From positions 1 to 23,679 of the forward strand of contig CAZCPY010000043.1 in assembly GCA_964499865.1 (NCBI GenBank): a stretch of 23,679 bases of DNA, written 5' to 3'. Under the pieces are notes generated by a model. The model did not search any database and was not told the origin of the DNA. It worked only from the letters and a program-made list of their open reading frames with translations. Below are positions 6,823 through 13,277 of this stretch, in pieces. The translations under genes and the position numbers were made by a program. Numbering within the stretch: the stretch's first letter is position 1; every line of letters begins with the position of its first letter. This stretch comes from JANOGU01 sp964499865 (GTDB lineage Bacteria; Pseudomonadota; Alphaproteobacteria; Rhodobacterales; Rhodobacteraceae).

Positions 6823-7354
6823 CCTTGCGCTGGCGCTGACGCTCGCCGCGCCCCTTGCGGCGCAGGAGGCGCGGGTGGCGGTGCGCGCGCCGCAGGGCTT
6901 CTGCGCCGCGCCAGAGGGGCGGGCGACGCTGGACGGGCAGTCCTTCGTTGCCTTCACGCCCTGCGCGGCCAGCGCCCCGGCGGTCGTGCTGACGGCGACG
7001 GTCGGGCCTGCGGGGTCGGCCGAGGGTCTGGACCTGTCGGGCCGGGCGGTGGCCGGGGTGCTGACCACGCCCGCGGGCCGTGCGCTGCTCAGCCGCAGCG
7101 GGCGGGCGGCGACGGTCCGGGTGCACGAGGTCATCGTGGCCGAGGGCGCGGTGCTGGTGCGGCTGACCGACACCGCGCCCGCGCCCGCCCCGATGGCCCC
7201 GGGCGAAGGCTGGCGCGCGGTGCTGCAGGTGGCGGGGCGGCTGGTCACGCTGTCGGTCGCAGGCACCGAGGCCGCACCTCTGGACCGCGGCGCGGGCCGC
7301 GCACTGATCGGCCGTTTCGTGCGGGCGATACGGGCCGCCAACCTGGGCGCCTGA
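6794..7354 (+). CDS. Exported protein of unknown function
   Basis: A 186-residue protein with a classical N-terminal signal peptide: Lys2, a hydrophobic core SLALALTLAAPLA (residues 10-22) and a likely cleavage after LAA|Q around residue 23. The mature part is Ala/Val/Gly-rich with alternating hydrophobic residues, suggesting beta structure. Two cysteines near its start (Cys37 and Cys57) could form a disulfide in the periplasm. I do not recognise the family. The only reasonable start is GTG 6794, which overlaps the last 29 bp of ilvD in another frame; AGGGG just before it is a close but usable ribosome-binding site. The overlap implies co-transcription with ilvD, though nothing suggests a shared pathway. 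Confidence 0.75.
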   Translation: MKATSTWTSSLALALTLAAPLAAQEARVAVRAPQGFCAAPEGRATLDGQSFVAFTPCAASAPAVVLTATVGPAGSAEGLDLSGRAVAGVLTTPAGRALLSRSGRAATVRVHEVIVAEGAVLVRLTDTAPAPAPMAPGEGWRAVLQVAGRLVTLSVAGTEAAPLDRGAGRALIGRFVRAIRAANLGA

Positions 7355-7466
7355 GCATTTGTTCACGCCATGGCAACGCGGCCCGCGCATTCTTGCGCAT
7401 CGCTGCCGAATCGTTTCCATTGCGCGGACAATCGGCGACAAGACCGGCCCGGCAGGCGTAGGGATC

Positions 7467-8240
7467 ATGGGCGAACGCTTCGACAGGCTGATCGACCGTC
7501 TGGTCCATCGCGCGGCCCTGCGCCGATGGCGCAAGGTCAGCGACGCGGCCACCGCCATGGACCTCGGCACGCTCAGGCGCCAGCGTGGCCGCGCCTGGGC
7601 GCTGCGCCGCCATCTCGACCGGCTGATCCACCAGGCCGAACACCGCCTGGCCCTGCCGGTGATCGGCTCGAATGCGCTGCGCCGCCCGCTGGGGGCCGAC
7701 TGGGTCTGGCGCCCGCCGCTGTGGAAGGGGCCGGTCCCGGTCCCCGGGATGTCCTCGGTCCCCGCCCGCGCGCAGATCGCCGAAGGCGCCACCGTCTTCC
7801 ATGACTGCCGCCGGTCGGAACTGACCGTCCGCCAGGTCCGCAACACGCGCGAGGAGGACCTGGCCCCTTTCGGCGTGCGGATGGACGTGTTCCGCTTTGA
7901 CGGGTCGTTCCTGTCGCTGGTCATCGACCTGCCGCCCGAGGCGGTCGACGGCCTGCGCACGCGCCACCTGATCCGGCTGGACGCGATCGTCGAGATGGAG
8001 AAACCGCTGGAAATCTTCGCCCGCCTGAACGTGCGCCACGGGCCGAACGTGGAACAGATGGTGCGCGAACTGCCGCTGGCCGAGGAAGAGGTGATGGTCG
8101 AGTTCGACCTCGCCTATACCAAGATCAATGAGAAGCGGGTGGAAAAGCTGTGGGTCGACCTGATCTTCGAGGGGCCCGAGATGAACCAGATCATCCTGCG
8201 CGACGTGACGCTCTGCCGCCGCCCGCGGGCCGAGATGTGA
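7467..8240 (+). CDS. DUF6478 family protein
   Basis: A 257-residue soluble protein without signal peptide or membrane helices. The first 70 residues are Arg- and His-rich and helical (RLIDRLVHRAALRRW, LRRQRGRAWALRRHLDRL), followed by ADWVWRPPLWKGP and a longer beta-rich region (FRFDGSFLSLVIDLP, IVEMEKPLEIFARLNV, EEEVMVEFDLAY). I recognise this as the conserved protein named DUF6478 in Rhodobacteraceae genomes; its function is unknown. ATG 7467 follows a GTAGGG ribosome-binding sequence and is where the conserved sequence starts; an upstream open extension exists but looks non-coding. A small gene starts 13 bp after its stop, so the two probably form an operon and may act together. Confidence 0.8.
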   Translation: MGERFDRLIDRLVHRAALRRWRKVSDAATAMDLGTLRRQRGRAWALRRHLDRLIHQAEHRLALPVIGSNALRRPLGADWVWRPPLWKGPVPVPGMSSVPARAQIAEGATVFHDCRRSELTVRQVRNTREEDLAPFGVRMDVFRFDGSFLSLVIDLPPEAVDGLRTRHLIRLDAIVEMEKPLEIFARLNVRHGPNVEQMVRELPLAEEEVMVEFDLAYTKINEKRVEKLWVDLIFEGPEMNQIILRDVTLCRRPRAEM

Positions 8241-8253
8241 GGGGGTCGCGGCG

Positions 8254-8625
8254 ATGGACATGGTGCTGACGCAGACGCGCATCCGCGGCGGGGTCTGGGA
8301 GGGCGAACTGTCCGGCGCCGCCGCTGCCCCGCAGATCGAGGCGCAGCTTGGCGGCACCGTCCTGCCGGGCCTGACCGTCACCCAGGTCGACGGCCAGCCC
8401 GGCCGCCACGCCGTGCGCCTGCCGATCCCCGCCGAGGTGCTCAGCGAAGGCGTCCAGACCTTCCTGTTCCGCGACCGCGACAGCGGCGAGAAGCTCGCGC
8501 ATTTCACCATCCTGACCGGGGTGGCGATGGAAGACGACATCCGCGCCGAGGTCGACCTGCTGCGCGCGGAACTCGACATGCTCAAGCGCGCGTTCCGGCG
8601 GCATTGCCTGGAAACGGCGGGCTGA
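8254..8625 (+). CDS. Conserved hypothetical protein, DUF6478-gene partner
   Basis: A 123-residue acidic soluble protein with no signal peptide. The N-terminal 80 residues look like a beta sandwich (TRIRGGVWEGELSG, AVRLPIPAEVLSEG, QTFLFRDRDSGEKLAHFTI), and residues 92-117 form a charged helix with heptad-like spacing (EDDIRAEVDLLRAELDMLKRAF), suitable for a coiled coil and oligomerisation. The start ATG 8254 has GAGGGGG at 8239-8245, which overlaps the stop of the DUF6478 gene, indicating coupled expression. No family name is assigned. The gene converges on the MFS transporter gene, with only 26 bp between the stops. Confidence 0.75.
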   Translation: MDMVLTQTRIRGGVWEGELSGAAAAPQIEAQLGGTVLPGLTVTQVDGQPGRHAVRLPIPAEVLSEGVQTFLFRDRDSGEKLAHFTILTGVAMEDDIRAEVDLLRAELDMLKRAFRRHCLETAG

Positions 8626-8651
8626 AGCGCCCGCGTAACGACGGGCCGGCC

Positions 8652-9764
8652 TCAGGCTGCCGCCGTCTCGCGGCCGATCCGGCCGTGCGCGGCCAGCGCG
8701 CAGGCGGCACTGGCCAGCATCAGGGCCGCGACCAGCGGGAACAGGATGCCGTCGCCCTGGAACCGCATCGCCGCGCCCAGGATCAGCGGCAGGCTGATCC
8801 CGCCCGCCAGTCCCGCGGCGATCAGCAGGGGGCTGACGCGCGCGTCGTCGCCCATCATCCGGCTGCCCGCGACGTAGAAGCCCGGAAACACCAGCCCCAC
8901 CGCCGCGCCCATGGCGACAAAGCTCCAGGTCCAGCCGGTCAGCACCTGCAGCAGCGCCAGCAGTCCGGTGGTGCCGACGGCGAAGGTGTACAGGCTGAAG
9001 GGCGGGATGCGGTGCGCGACGCCCACCAGCAAGGTCCGCGCAAGCAGGAAGGCGGCGAAGAAGGCCGACAGCAGTTCCGCCGCCGCCCGCTCCTCTACCC
9101 CGCCCGCGATCAGCGCGAGCGGCCCCAGGCCGATCAGGCTGGCCTCGGTGCCGATGCCGAGCGCGCCGAAGGTCAGGATCGACAGCCGCGGCCGGAACGG
9201 CGCCGCCGGCCCGCGCGCCGCGGGCATCGGTCCGATGCCGCGCGCTGCCAGGAAGGCCAGCGCCGCCAGCCCCGCGACGCCCAGATAGGTCCAGGTCGGA
9301 TCGCTGCCAAGGGCCACGAAGACCAGCGGGCCGCCGATCGCGCCCGCCCCGAAGACCGCGTTCATCGCCGCCAGCATCGAGGGCCCGCGCGCGCCGAAGA
9401 CCGCCAGCATCCGGCGGTTGTAGATCACCGTGGCCAGCCCGTAGGCCAGCCCGAAGACCACCGCGCCCAGCACCGTGACCGCAAAGCCCTGCTGCGCGGC
9501 GATGATCACCGCCCCCAGCGCGAAGACCGCAAGCCCGTGCCGCGGGGTGACGCGGTCGCCGATCAGGTACATCACCGCCACGCCCAGGGCGCTGCCGATC
9601 CAGTGCGCGGGCACGATCAGGCCCGCAAGCGAGGTGTCGATGCCGAAGGCGCGGGCAAAGGCGGGCAGCGCGGGGCCATAGACCGACTGGCCGACACCCA
9701 TCAGCACGAAACTCAGGCTGCAGCCGATCACCAGCCCCGCATTCGCCGCCAGAAGCGCCCGCAT
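8652..9764 (-). CDS. MFS transporter
   Basis: A 370-residue integral inner-membrane protein with about 11-12 hydrophobic helices over its full length, for example LVIGCSLSFVLMGVGQSVYGPAL, VFALGAVIIAAQQGFAVTVLG and YLGVAGLAALAFLAARGIG. The loop between helices 2 and 3 (YLIGDRVTPRHGLAV) corresponds to the MFS GxxxDRxGRR motif in weakened form. A cytoplasmic linker (PMPAARGPAAPFRPR) splits the two six-helix halves. The substrate cannot be deduced; sugar- or drug-type MFS proteins are both possible. ATG 9764 is chosen because the hydrophobic part starts directly after it and AAGGGGAAGG precedes it; a longer frame to 9962 adds only a low-complexity basic extension. The gene stands alone: the thiolase relic upstream is on the opposite strand. 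Confidence 0.85.
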   Translation of the reverse strand: MRALLAANAGLVIGCSLSFVLMGVGQSVYGPALPAFARAFGIDTSLAGLIVPAHWIGSALGVAVMYLIGDRVTPRHGLAVFALGAVIIAAQQGFAVTVLGAVVFGLAYGLATVIYNRRMLAVFGARGPSMLAAMNAVFGAGAIGGPLVFVALGSDPTWTYLGVAGLAALAFLAARGIGPMPAARGPAAPFRPRLSILTFGALGIGTEASLIGLGPLALIAGGVEERAAAELLSAFFAAFLLARTLLVGVAHRIPPFSLYTFAVGTTGLLALLQVLTGWTWSFVAMGAAVGLVFPGFYVAGSRMMGDDARVSPLLIAAGLAGGISLPLILGAAMRFQGDGILFPLVAALMLASAACALAAHGRIGRETAAA

Positions 9765-9857
9765 CGCCTTCCCCTTGCCTGCTTGCGCGCCTCCCTCTCG
9801 CGAAGGACGGGGGGTGTCAACGGCGGGCAAAGGGTGGCGGCGCGGATTTCCCGCCGT

Positions 9858-9876
9858 CTGCCTGCGCCGCAGGCAG
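9858..9876. repeat. Inverted repeat between the MFS gene and the thiolase relic
   Basis: CTGCCTGC (9858-9865) and GCAGGCAG (9869-9876) form perfect 8-bp arms around GCC. No T-tract follows on either strand. It lies about 95 bp upstream of the MFS start and could be an operator or a remnant; no function is assigned. Confidence 0.4.
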
Positions 9877-9970
9877 GCCCCTTGGGCCAGGCCCGCACCT
9901 GCCGCGGCCTGACGGCGCTTCCGCAGCCTTGGGCAGGAGCCCGGGATGACCGGCATCCGCATCCCGGACG

Positions 9971-10270
9971 GTGCCCGGGGTGCGCGCGTTCCTGGCGCGG
10001 ACGGGGCGGGCCGCGCGGGACTTCGACGCGATCGGATCGAACGCGGGCTTCGGCGCGCAGTCCCCCGCGGTGACGCAGGGCCCGGGCCGCGATCCGGGCG
10101 GCGCGAACCCCAGCGGCGGGGCCGTCGCGCCCGGCCGTCCGGTCGGCGCCACCGGGGCGATCCCGGTCGTCGAGGCGATCGCCGGGCCCGAGCGCACCGG
10201 CGGCAGGCGCGCGCCGGTCACCCTGTGCATCGGCGGCGGCCAGGGCATCGCCCTGGCCATCGGCCGCGCC
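9971..10270 (+). pseudogene. Degenerate thiolase (acetyl-CoA acetyltransferase) C-terminal fragment
   Basis: About 100 codons in one frame align by eye with the last quarter of a thiolase. VPGVRAFLARTG matches the VPAV.. helix, DFDAIGSNAGFGAQ corresponds to the family DxDVIExNEAFAAQ, NPSGGAVAPGRPVGATGAI to NPxGGAIALGHPxGATGAR, and TLCIGGGQGIALAIGRA to the C-terminal CIGGGQGxAxxxER. Key residues are damaged: NEAF has become NAGF, and the catalytic His of GHP is Arg. The nucleophile-bearing Cys of CIGGG remains. The N-terminal three quarters, including the acyl-accepting Cys, are absent because the MFS gene lies upstream on the other strand. The frame does not stop where thiolases end; an AGA codon at 10271 sits where a TGA would be expected. 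I read it as a relic rather than a functional gene. Confidence 0.75.
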
Positions 10271-10303
10271 AGAGGCGCGGGGTCGCTCCGGGGCTGCGGG
10301 GGA

Positions 10304-11626
10304 TCAGGCGAGCGGCAGGCGCAGTTCGGCGCGCAGGCCGCCCTCCGCGCGGTTGGCCAGCGACACGCTGCCGCCATGCGCCAGCGCCACGGCCCGCGCG
10401 ATCGACAGGCCAAGGCCGGCGCCGCCGGTCTCGGCGTTGCGGCTGGTCTCGCCGCGCACGAAGGGGTCGAAGACGGCCTCCAGCCGCTCGGGCGGAATGC
10501 CGGGTCCGTCGTCCTCGACCGCGATCACCGCCTCGGACCCCGCGCGCGCCAGCGACAGCCGCGCCCCGCCGCCGTAGCGCAGCGCATTGTCCAGAAGGTT
10601 CCCCACCGCCCGCGCCAGCGCGACGGGACGGGCCTGCACCGCGGCGTCACCCTCCGCCGCGAAGGGCAGGCCGCGGTCGGCGGCGATGCCAGCGAGGAAG
10701 GCGCGCAGGTCCATCCGGGCGACCGGCTCCGCCTCGCGGCTGCCGCGGGCATAGGCGACGAGGCCCTCGGCCATCACCGCCATCTCGTCCAGCGTGCGCA
10801 CCATGGCGGCGCGCTGCGCCTCGTCGTCCACCATCTCGGCCCGCAGGCGCAGGCTGGTGATCGGCGTGCGCAGGTCATGGCCCACGGCGCCCAGCACGCG
10901 CATCCGTTCGGTGTCGAAACGCGCGATCTCGGCCTGCATCTCGTTGAAGGCGCGGGCCGCGGCCCGCATCTCGGCGGCCCCCTCGACCGGCACGCGCGCG
11001 CCGCGGTCGCCCCGGCCCGCGGCCTGCGCCGCCGTCGCCAGTGCCGCCAGCGGCCGCGTCAGGCGGCGGATGAAGACCAGCCCCACGGCCAGCGTCGCCC
11101 CCAGCGACAGGACCAGCACGACGACGATGGCCCGCCCGTCCACATCCTCGCGCACGGGCGGCCCGCGCACCGACAGGTTCAGCCAGAACGGCCCGTCCGG
11201 GCCCGCCAGCGCCACGCTGATCAGCACCGCCGGCCGGGGCCCGTGCGGCGCGCCGCCGGGCGCCAGGGCGGCCGCCGCGGGGCCCACCGCGGCGCGCACC
11301 TCGCGCCCCGGCAGCACCTCGGCCAGCCGCGCCGCCAGCGCCCGCGACCAGCGGTCGCCGCCCGACCGCCCGACCTGCGCCACCGGCCCCAGCCGCACCT
11401 CGGCCAGACGCGTCGAGGTCTCGGCCGCAAGCCGGGCGCGGCGCGCGGGGTCGGCGCCTTCCAGCACCGGGACCAGCACCGCCAGCCGCTCGATCTCGCG
11501 GCCGTCGCGGGCGTCGCGCATCAGGCGGCTGCGCTCGGTCGACAGCAGCGTCAGCGCCACCAGGTTCGCCAGCAGCAGCGCCCCGACCAGGAGCAGCGCA
11601 AAGCGTGCCGCAAGGCCGCGGGGCAT
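10304..11626 (-). CDS. Sensor histidine kinase, EnvZ-like
   Basis: A 440-residue inner-membrane kinase. Two membrane helices (residues about 9-28 and 167-185) flank a periplasmic sensor region of about 135 residues rich in Ala, Arg and Gly. HAMP follows (RRLTRPLAALATAA, 187-200), then the HisKA dimerisation domain with phospho-acceptor His250 in GHDLRTPI, and the ATP-binding domain with N box NLLDNALRYG (343-352), G1 DDGPGIP (372-378), F box FDPF and G2 GGAGLGLS (401-408). ATG 11626 overlaps the stop of the response regulator gene by one base, so regulator and kinase are co-translated. The signal is unknown; the divergent EF-hand gene makes a divalent cation, calcium in particular, a reasonable guess. 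Confidence 0.93.
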   Translation of the reverse strand: MPRGLAARFALLLVGALLLANLVALTLLSTERSRLMRDARDGREIERLAVLVPVLEGADPARRARLAAETSTRLAEVRLGPVAQVGRSGGDRWSRALAARLAEVLPGREVRAAVGPAAAALAPGGAPHGPRPAVLISVALAGPDGPFWLNLSVRGPPVREDVDGRAIVVVLVLSLGATLAVGLVFIRRLTRPLAALATAAQAAGRGDRGARVPVEGAAEMRAAARAFNEMQAEIARFDTERMRVLGAVGHDLRTPITSLRLRAEMVDDEAQRAAMVRTLDEMAVMAEGLVAYARGSREAEPVARMDLRAFLAGIAADRGLPFAAEGDAAVQARPVALARAVGNLLDNALRYGGGARLSLARAGSEAVIAVEDDGPGIPPERLEAVFDPFVRGETSRNAETGGAGLGLSIARAVALAHGGSVSLANRAEGGLRAELRLPLA

Positions 11627-12342
11627 CACGGCAGGGCCTCCACCGCCGCCGCCAGCCGGTAGCCGCCGCCCCATTCGGTGACGATCAGCACGGGCGCGGC
11701 GGGATCGGCCTCGATCTTGCGGCGCAGGCGGCTGACCGTGTTGTCGATGGCGCGGTCATAGGGCTTGGCCTCGCGGCCCATCGTCAGGTCGAGAAGCCGC
11801 GCGCGCGTCAGCACCTTGCCCGGGTGATCCAGGAAGACCCCCAGGAGGCGGCTTTCGCCCGAGGTGATCTCGACCTGTCGGCCATCGGCGGCGGTCAGGC
11901 GCAGCGCGTCGGGGTCGTGCACCCAGGCCCCGAAGCCGCGCCGCCCGCTGGGCGGGGGCGGCGCGACAGGTGGCACCCGGCGCAGCACCGCGCGGATGCG
12001 CGCCAGCAGCTCGCGCGGGTTGAACGGCTTGACGACATAGTCGTCGGCGCCGAGCTCCAGCCCGACGATGCGGTCGGTGTCGTCGGCCATGGCGGTCAGC
12101 AGGATCACCGGCGGCCCGCCGCGCGCGACCAGCCAGCGGCAGAGGCTGAGCCCGTCCTCGCCCGGCATCATCACGTCGAGGATGACGAGGTGCAGCGCCG
12201 CCTCCTCGACCGCCTGGCGCGCCTCGGCCGCATTGGCGGCCAGACGGGTGCGGAAACCCTGCTTGCGCAGGTACTGGCCGAGCGGCTCGCGGATGTCGCG
12301 GGCGTCGTCGACGATCAGGAGATGCGGCTGCGGGTCGTCCAT
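11626..12342 (-). CDS. OmpR-family response regulator
   Basis: A 238-residue two-domain regulator. The receiver has the acidic pair Asp12-Asp13 (LLIVDDA), phospho-acceptor Asp56 (VILDVMMPGEDG), Thr83 (LLTAMADD) and Lys105 (VVKPFNP). After a Pro-rich linker (VPPVAPPPPSG), residues about 145-235 form the winged-helix DNA-binding domain, including LTSGES-type and RAIDNTVSRLRRKIE recognition-helix sequence and the closing YRLA beta hairpin. The short form at ATG 12342 is chosen because the receiver begins six residues later; a longer frame to 12543 would add 67 residues of low-complexity sequence overlapping the divergent promoter region. The gene is first in the operon with the kinase. Inferred target: the EF-hand gene and its own promoter in the 12343-12542 intergenic region. 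Confidence 0.93.
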   Translation of the reverse strand: MDDPQPHLLIVDDARDIREPLGQYLRKQGFRTRLAANAAEARQAVEEAALHLVILDVMMPGEDGLSLCRWLVARGGPPVILLTAMADDTDRIVGLELGADDYVVKPFNPRELLARIRAVLRRVPPVAPPPPSGRRGFGAWVHDPDALRLTAADGRQVEITSGESRLLGVFLDHPGKVLTRARLLDLTMGREAKPYDRAIDNTVSRLRRKIEADPAAPVLIVTEWGGGYRLAAAVEALP

Positions 12343-12396
12343 GGGCCAAGGTCTACGCCCCGCGCGGGGAGCTTGGGTAGCCCGCGGGACCCGCGT

Positions 12397-12446
12397 TTTG
12401 TCGCAACCTGTGTCAGCGCCCGGGCGCCGCGACGGCGGGCGACAAA
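12397..12446. promoter_or_regulatory. Inverted repeat in the regulator/EF-hand divergent promoter region (candidate operator)
   Basis: TTTGTCGC (12397-12404) and GCGACAAA (12439-12446) are perfect 8-bp inverted copies 34 bp apart. A second inverted pair, TGTGTC (12409-12414) and GACACA (12461-12466), is interleaved with them. Their position between two divergent transcription units makes them a candidate binding region for the response regulator, but OmpR-type regulators often use direct repeats, so this is tentative. Confidence 0.35.
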
Positions 12447-12500
12447 GCGGCGGTCGCGGCGACACACAATCCGGGGCATCCCGTCCCACATGCCGGTTGC

Positions 12501-12518
12501 GGACGGAACGGACCGTCC
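12501..12518 (+). promoter_or_regulatory. Small inverted repeat in the EF-hand gene leader
   Basis: GGACGG (12501-12506) and CCGTCC (12513-12518) can pair around a 6-base loop, about 10 bp before the AAAGGG ribosome-binding site. It could be an operator half-site pair or a leader hairpin. Confidence 0.3.
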
Positions 12519-12542
12519 CCGGACAACAAAGGGATGACGACA

Positions 12543-13145
12543 ATGGCGAACGCGAAATACTTCCCCCTGGCCGCGGTGGCGGTCGGCCTGCTGACCGCAG
12601 GCGCGCTGGTGGCGACCGCGCAGACCGCGCCCGGGACGGCCCCGGCCGATGCGCAGGTGGTGCCGGTGCGCGGCGCCCCGGGCGAGCATGACGGCATGGA
12701 CGGCGATCACGGCGGCGACCGCGGCGGCGACCGCGGCGGCGATCACGGCGGCGATCACGGCGGCGGCATGGGCGGCGGCATGGGCGGCGGGCCGTTCGGC
12801 GGGCCGATGCTGCGCCAGCTGATGCAGACGATCGACGCCGACGGCAACGGGTTGGTGACCCAGGCCGAGATCGACACCTGGCTGGCCGCGCAGGTGGCCG
12901 GGGGCGACACCTCGGGCGACGGCGCGCTGGATCTGGCAGAATTCCAGCCGGTCTTCACGGCGATGATCCGGTCGCAGATCGTCGACGCCTTCCAGAAGCT
13001 GGACGAAGACGGCGACGGCAAGGTGACCCAGGCGGAGCTGGACGCGCGCTTCGGCGACACGGTGGCGCGGATGGACCGCAACGGCGACGGCGCGATCTCG
13101 CCCGACGACCGCCGCGCAGGCCTCGAACGCGACGGCGAGAACTGA
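12543..13145 (+). CDS. Exported EF-hand calcium-binding protein with four loops
   Basis: A 200-residue protein beginning with a signal peptide (NAKYFPLAAVAVGLLTAGALVATAQ, broken after the Ala-rich core). A low-complexity Gly/Asp/His segment follows, built from five GD(H/R)G units, then GGGMGGGM. The C-terminal half has four EF-hand loops, numbering residues from ATG 12543: DADGNGLVTQAE (98-109), DTSGDGALDLAE (122-133), DEDGDGKVTQAE (154-165) and DRNGDGAISPDD (178-189). The first three end in the bidentate Glu; the fourth ends in Asp. Likely a periplasmic or secreted calcium buffer or sensor; the His/Asp-rich segment might bind other metals. ATG 12543 is preferred over ATG 12534 because AAAGGG (12528-12533) is correctly spaced from it. 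It diverges from the two-component operon, which probably controls it. Confidence 0.9.
   Translation: MANAKYFPLAAVAVGLLTAGALVATAQTAPGTAPADAQVVPVRGAPGEHDGMDGDHGGDRGGDRGGDHGGDHGGGMGGGMGGGPFGGPMLRQLMQTIDADGNGLVTQAEIDTWLAAQVAGGDTSGDGALDLAEFQPVFTAMIRSQIVDAFQKLDEDGDGKVTQAELDARFGDTVARMDRNGDGAISPDDRRAGLERDGEN
12702..12761 (+). repeat. Five tandem 12-bp repeats inside the EF-hand gene
   Basis: Five head-to-tail copies of GGCGAYCRCGGC, in the order GATCAC, GACCGC, GACCGC, GATCAC, GATCAC at the variable centre. Each copy encodes Gly-Asp-(His/Arg)-Gly, so copy-number change keeps the reading frame. They are followed by a shorter Gly-Gly-Gly-Met repeat (to about 12790). Confidence 0.9.
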
Positions 13146-13181
13146 CCGCGGACCGGTCGCCGCGTCCGCTCTCGACGGATG

Positions 13182-13203
13182 CGGCGCCGGAACCGGGGCG
13201 CCG
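13182..13203. terminator. Hairpin between the convergent EF-hand and ubiB genes
   Basis: CGGCGCC (13182-13188) and GGCGCCG (13197-13203) form 7-bp arms around an 8-base loop in the 132-bp gap between two converging genes. There is no T-tract, so a terminator role is inferred from position only. Confidence 0.35.
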
Positions 13204-13277
13204 TCCCCGTCCGCGGCCTCCCGGTGAGGAGCGCGGCCATCCGACCCTCACCGACGGCCAGGCCCCTCCGGCGCAGG

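Noticed and set aside
2896..7341. A very long open frame on the minus strand (about 1,480 codons) opposite uvrC, ilvD and the exported-protein gene.
   Set aside because: It lies entirely antisense to well-identified genes, has His/Arg/Gly-biased low-complexity composition and no domain. Long antisense frames are expected where GC-rich codon use makes stop codons rare.
9971..11662. The thiolase-like frame continues without a stop to 11662.
   Set aside because: After about 10270 it runs antisense to the histidine kinase and loses all resemblance to thiolase; only the first 100 codons are kept, as a pseudogene.
12343..12543. N-terminally extended response regulator starting at 12543.
   Set aside because: The added 67 residues are Arg/Pro/Cys-rich low-complexity sequence across the divergent promoter region; the receiver domain starts right after ATG 12342.
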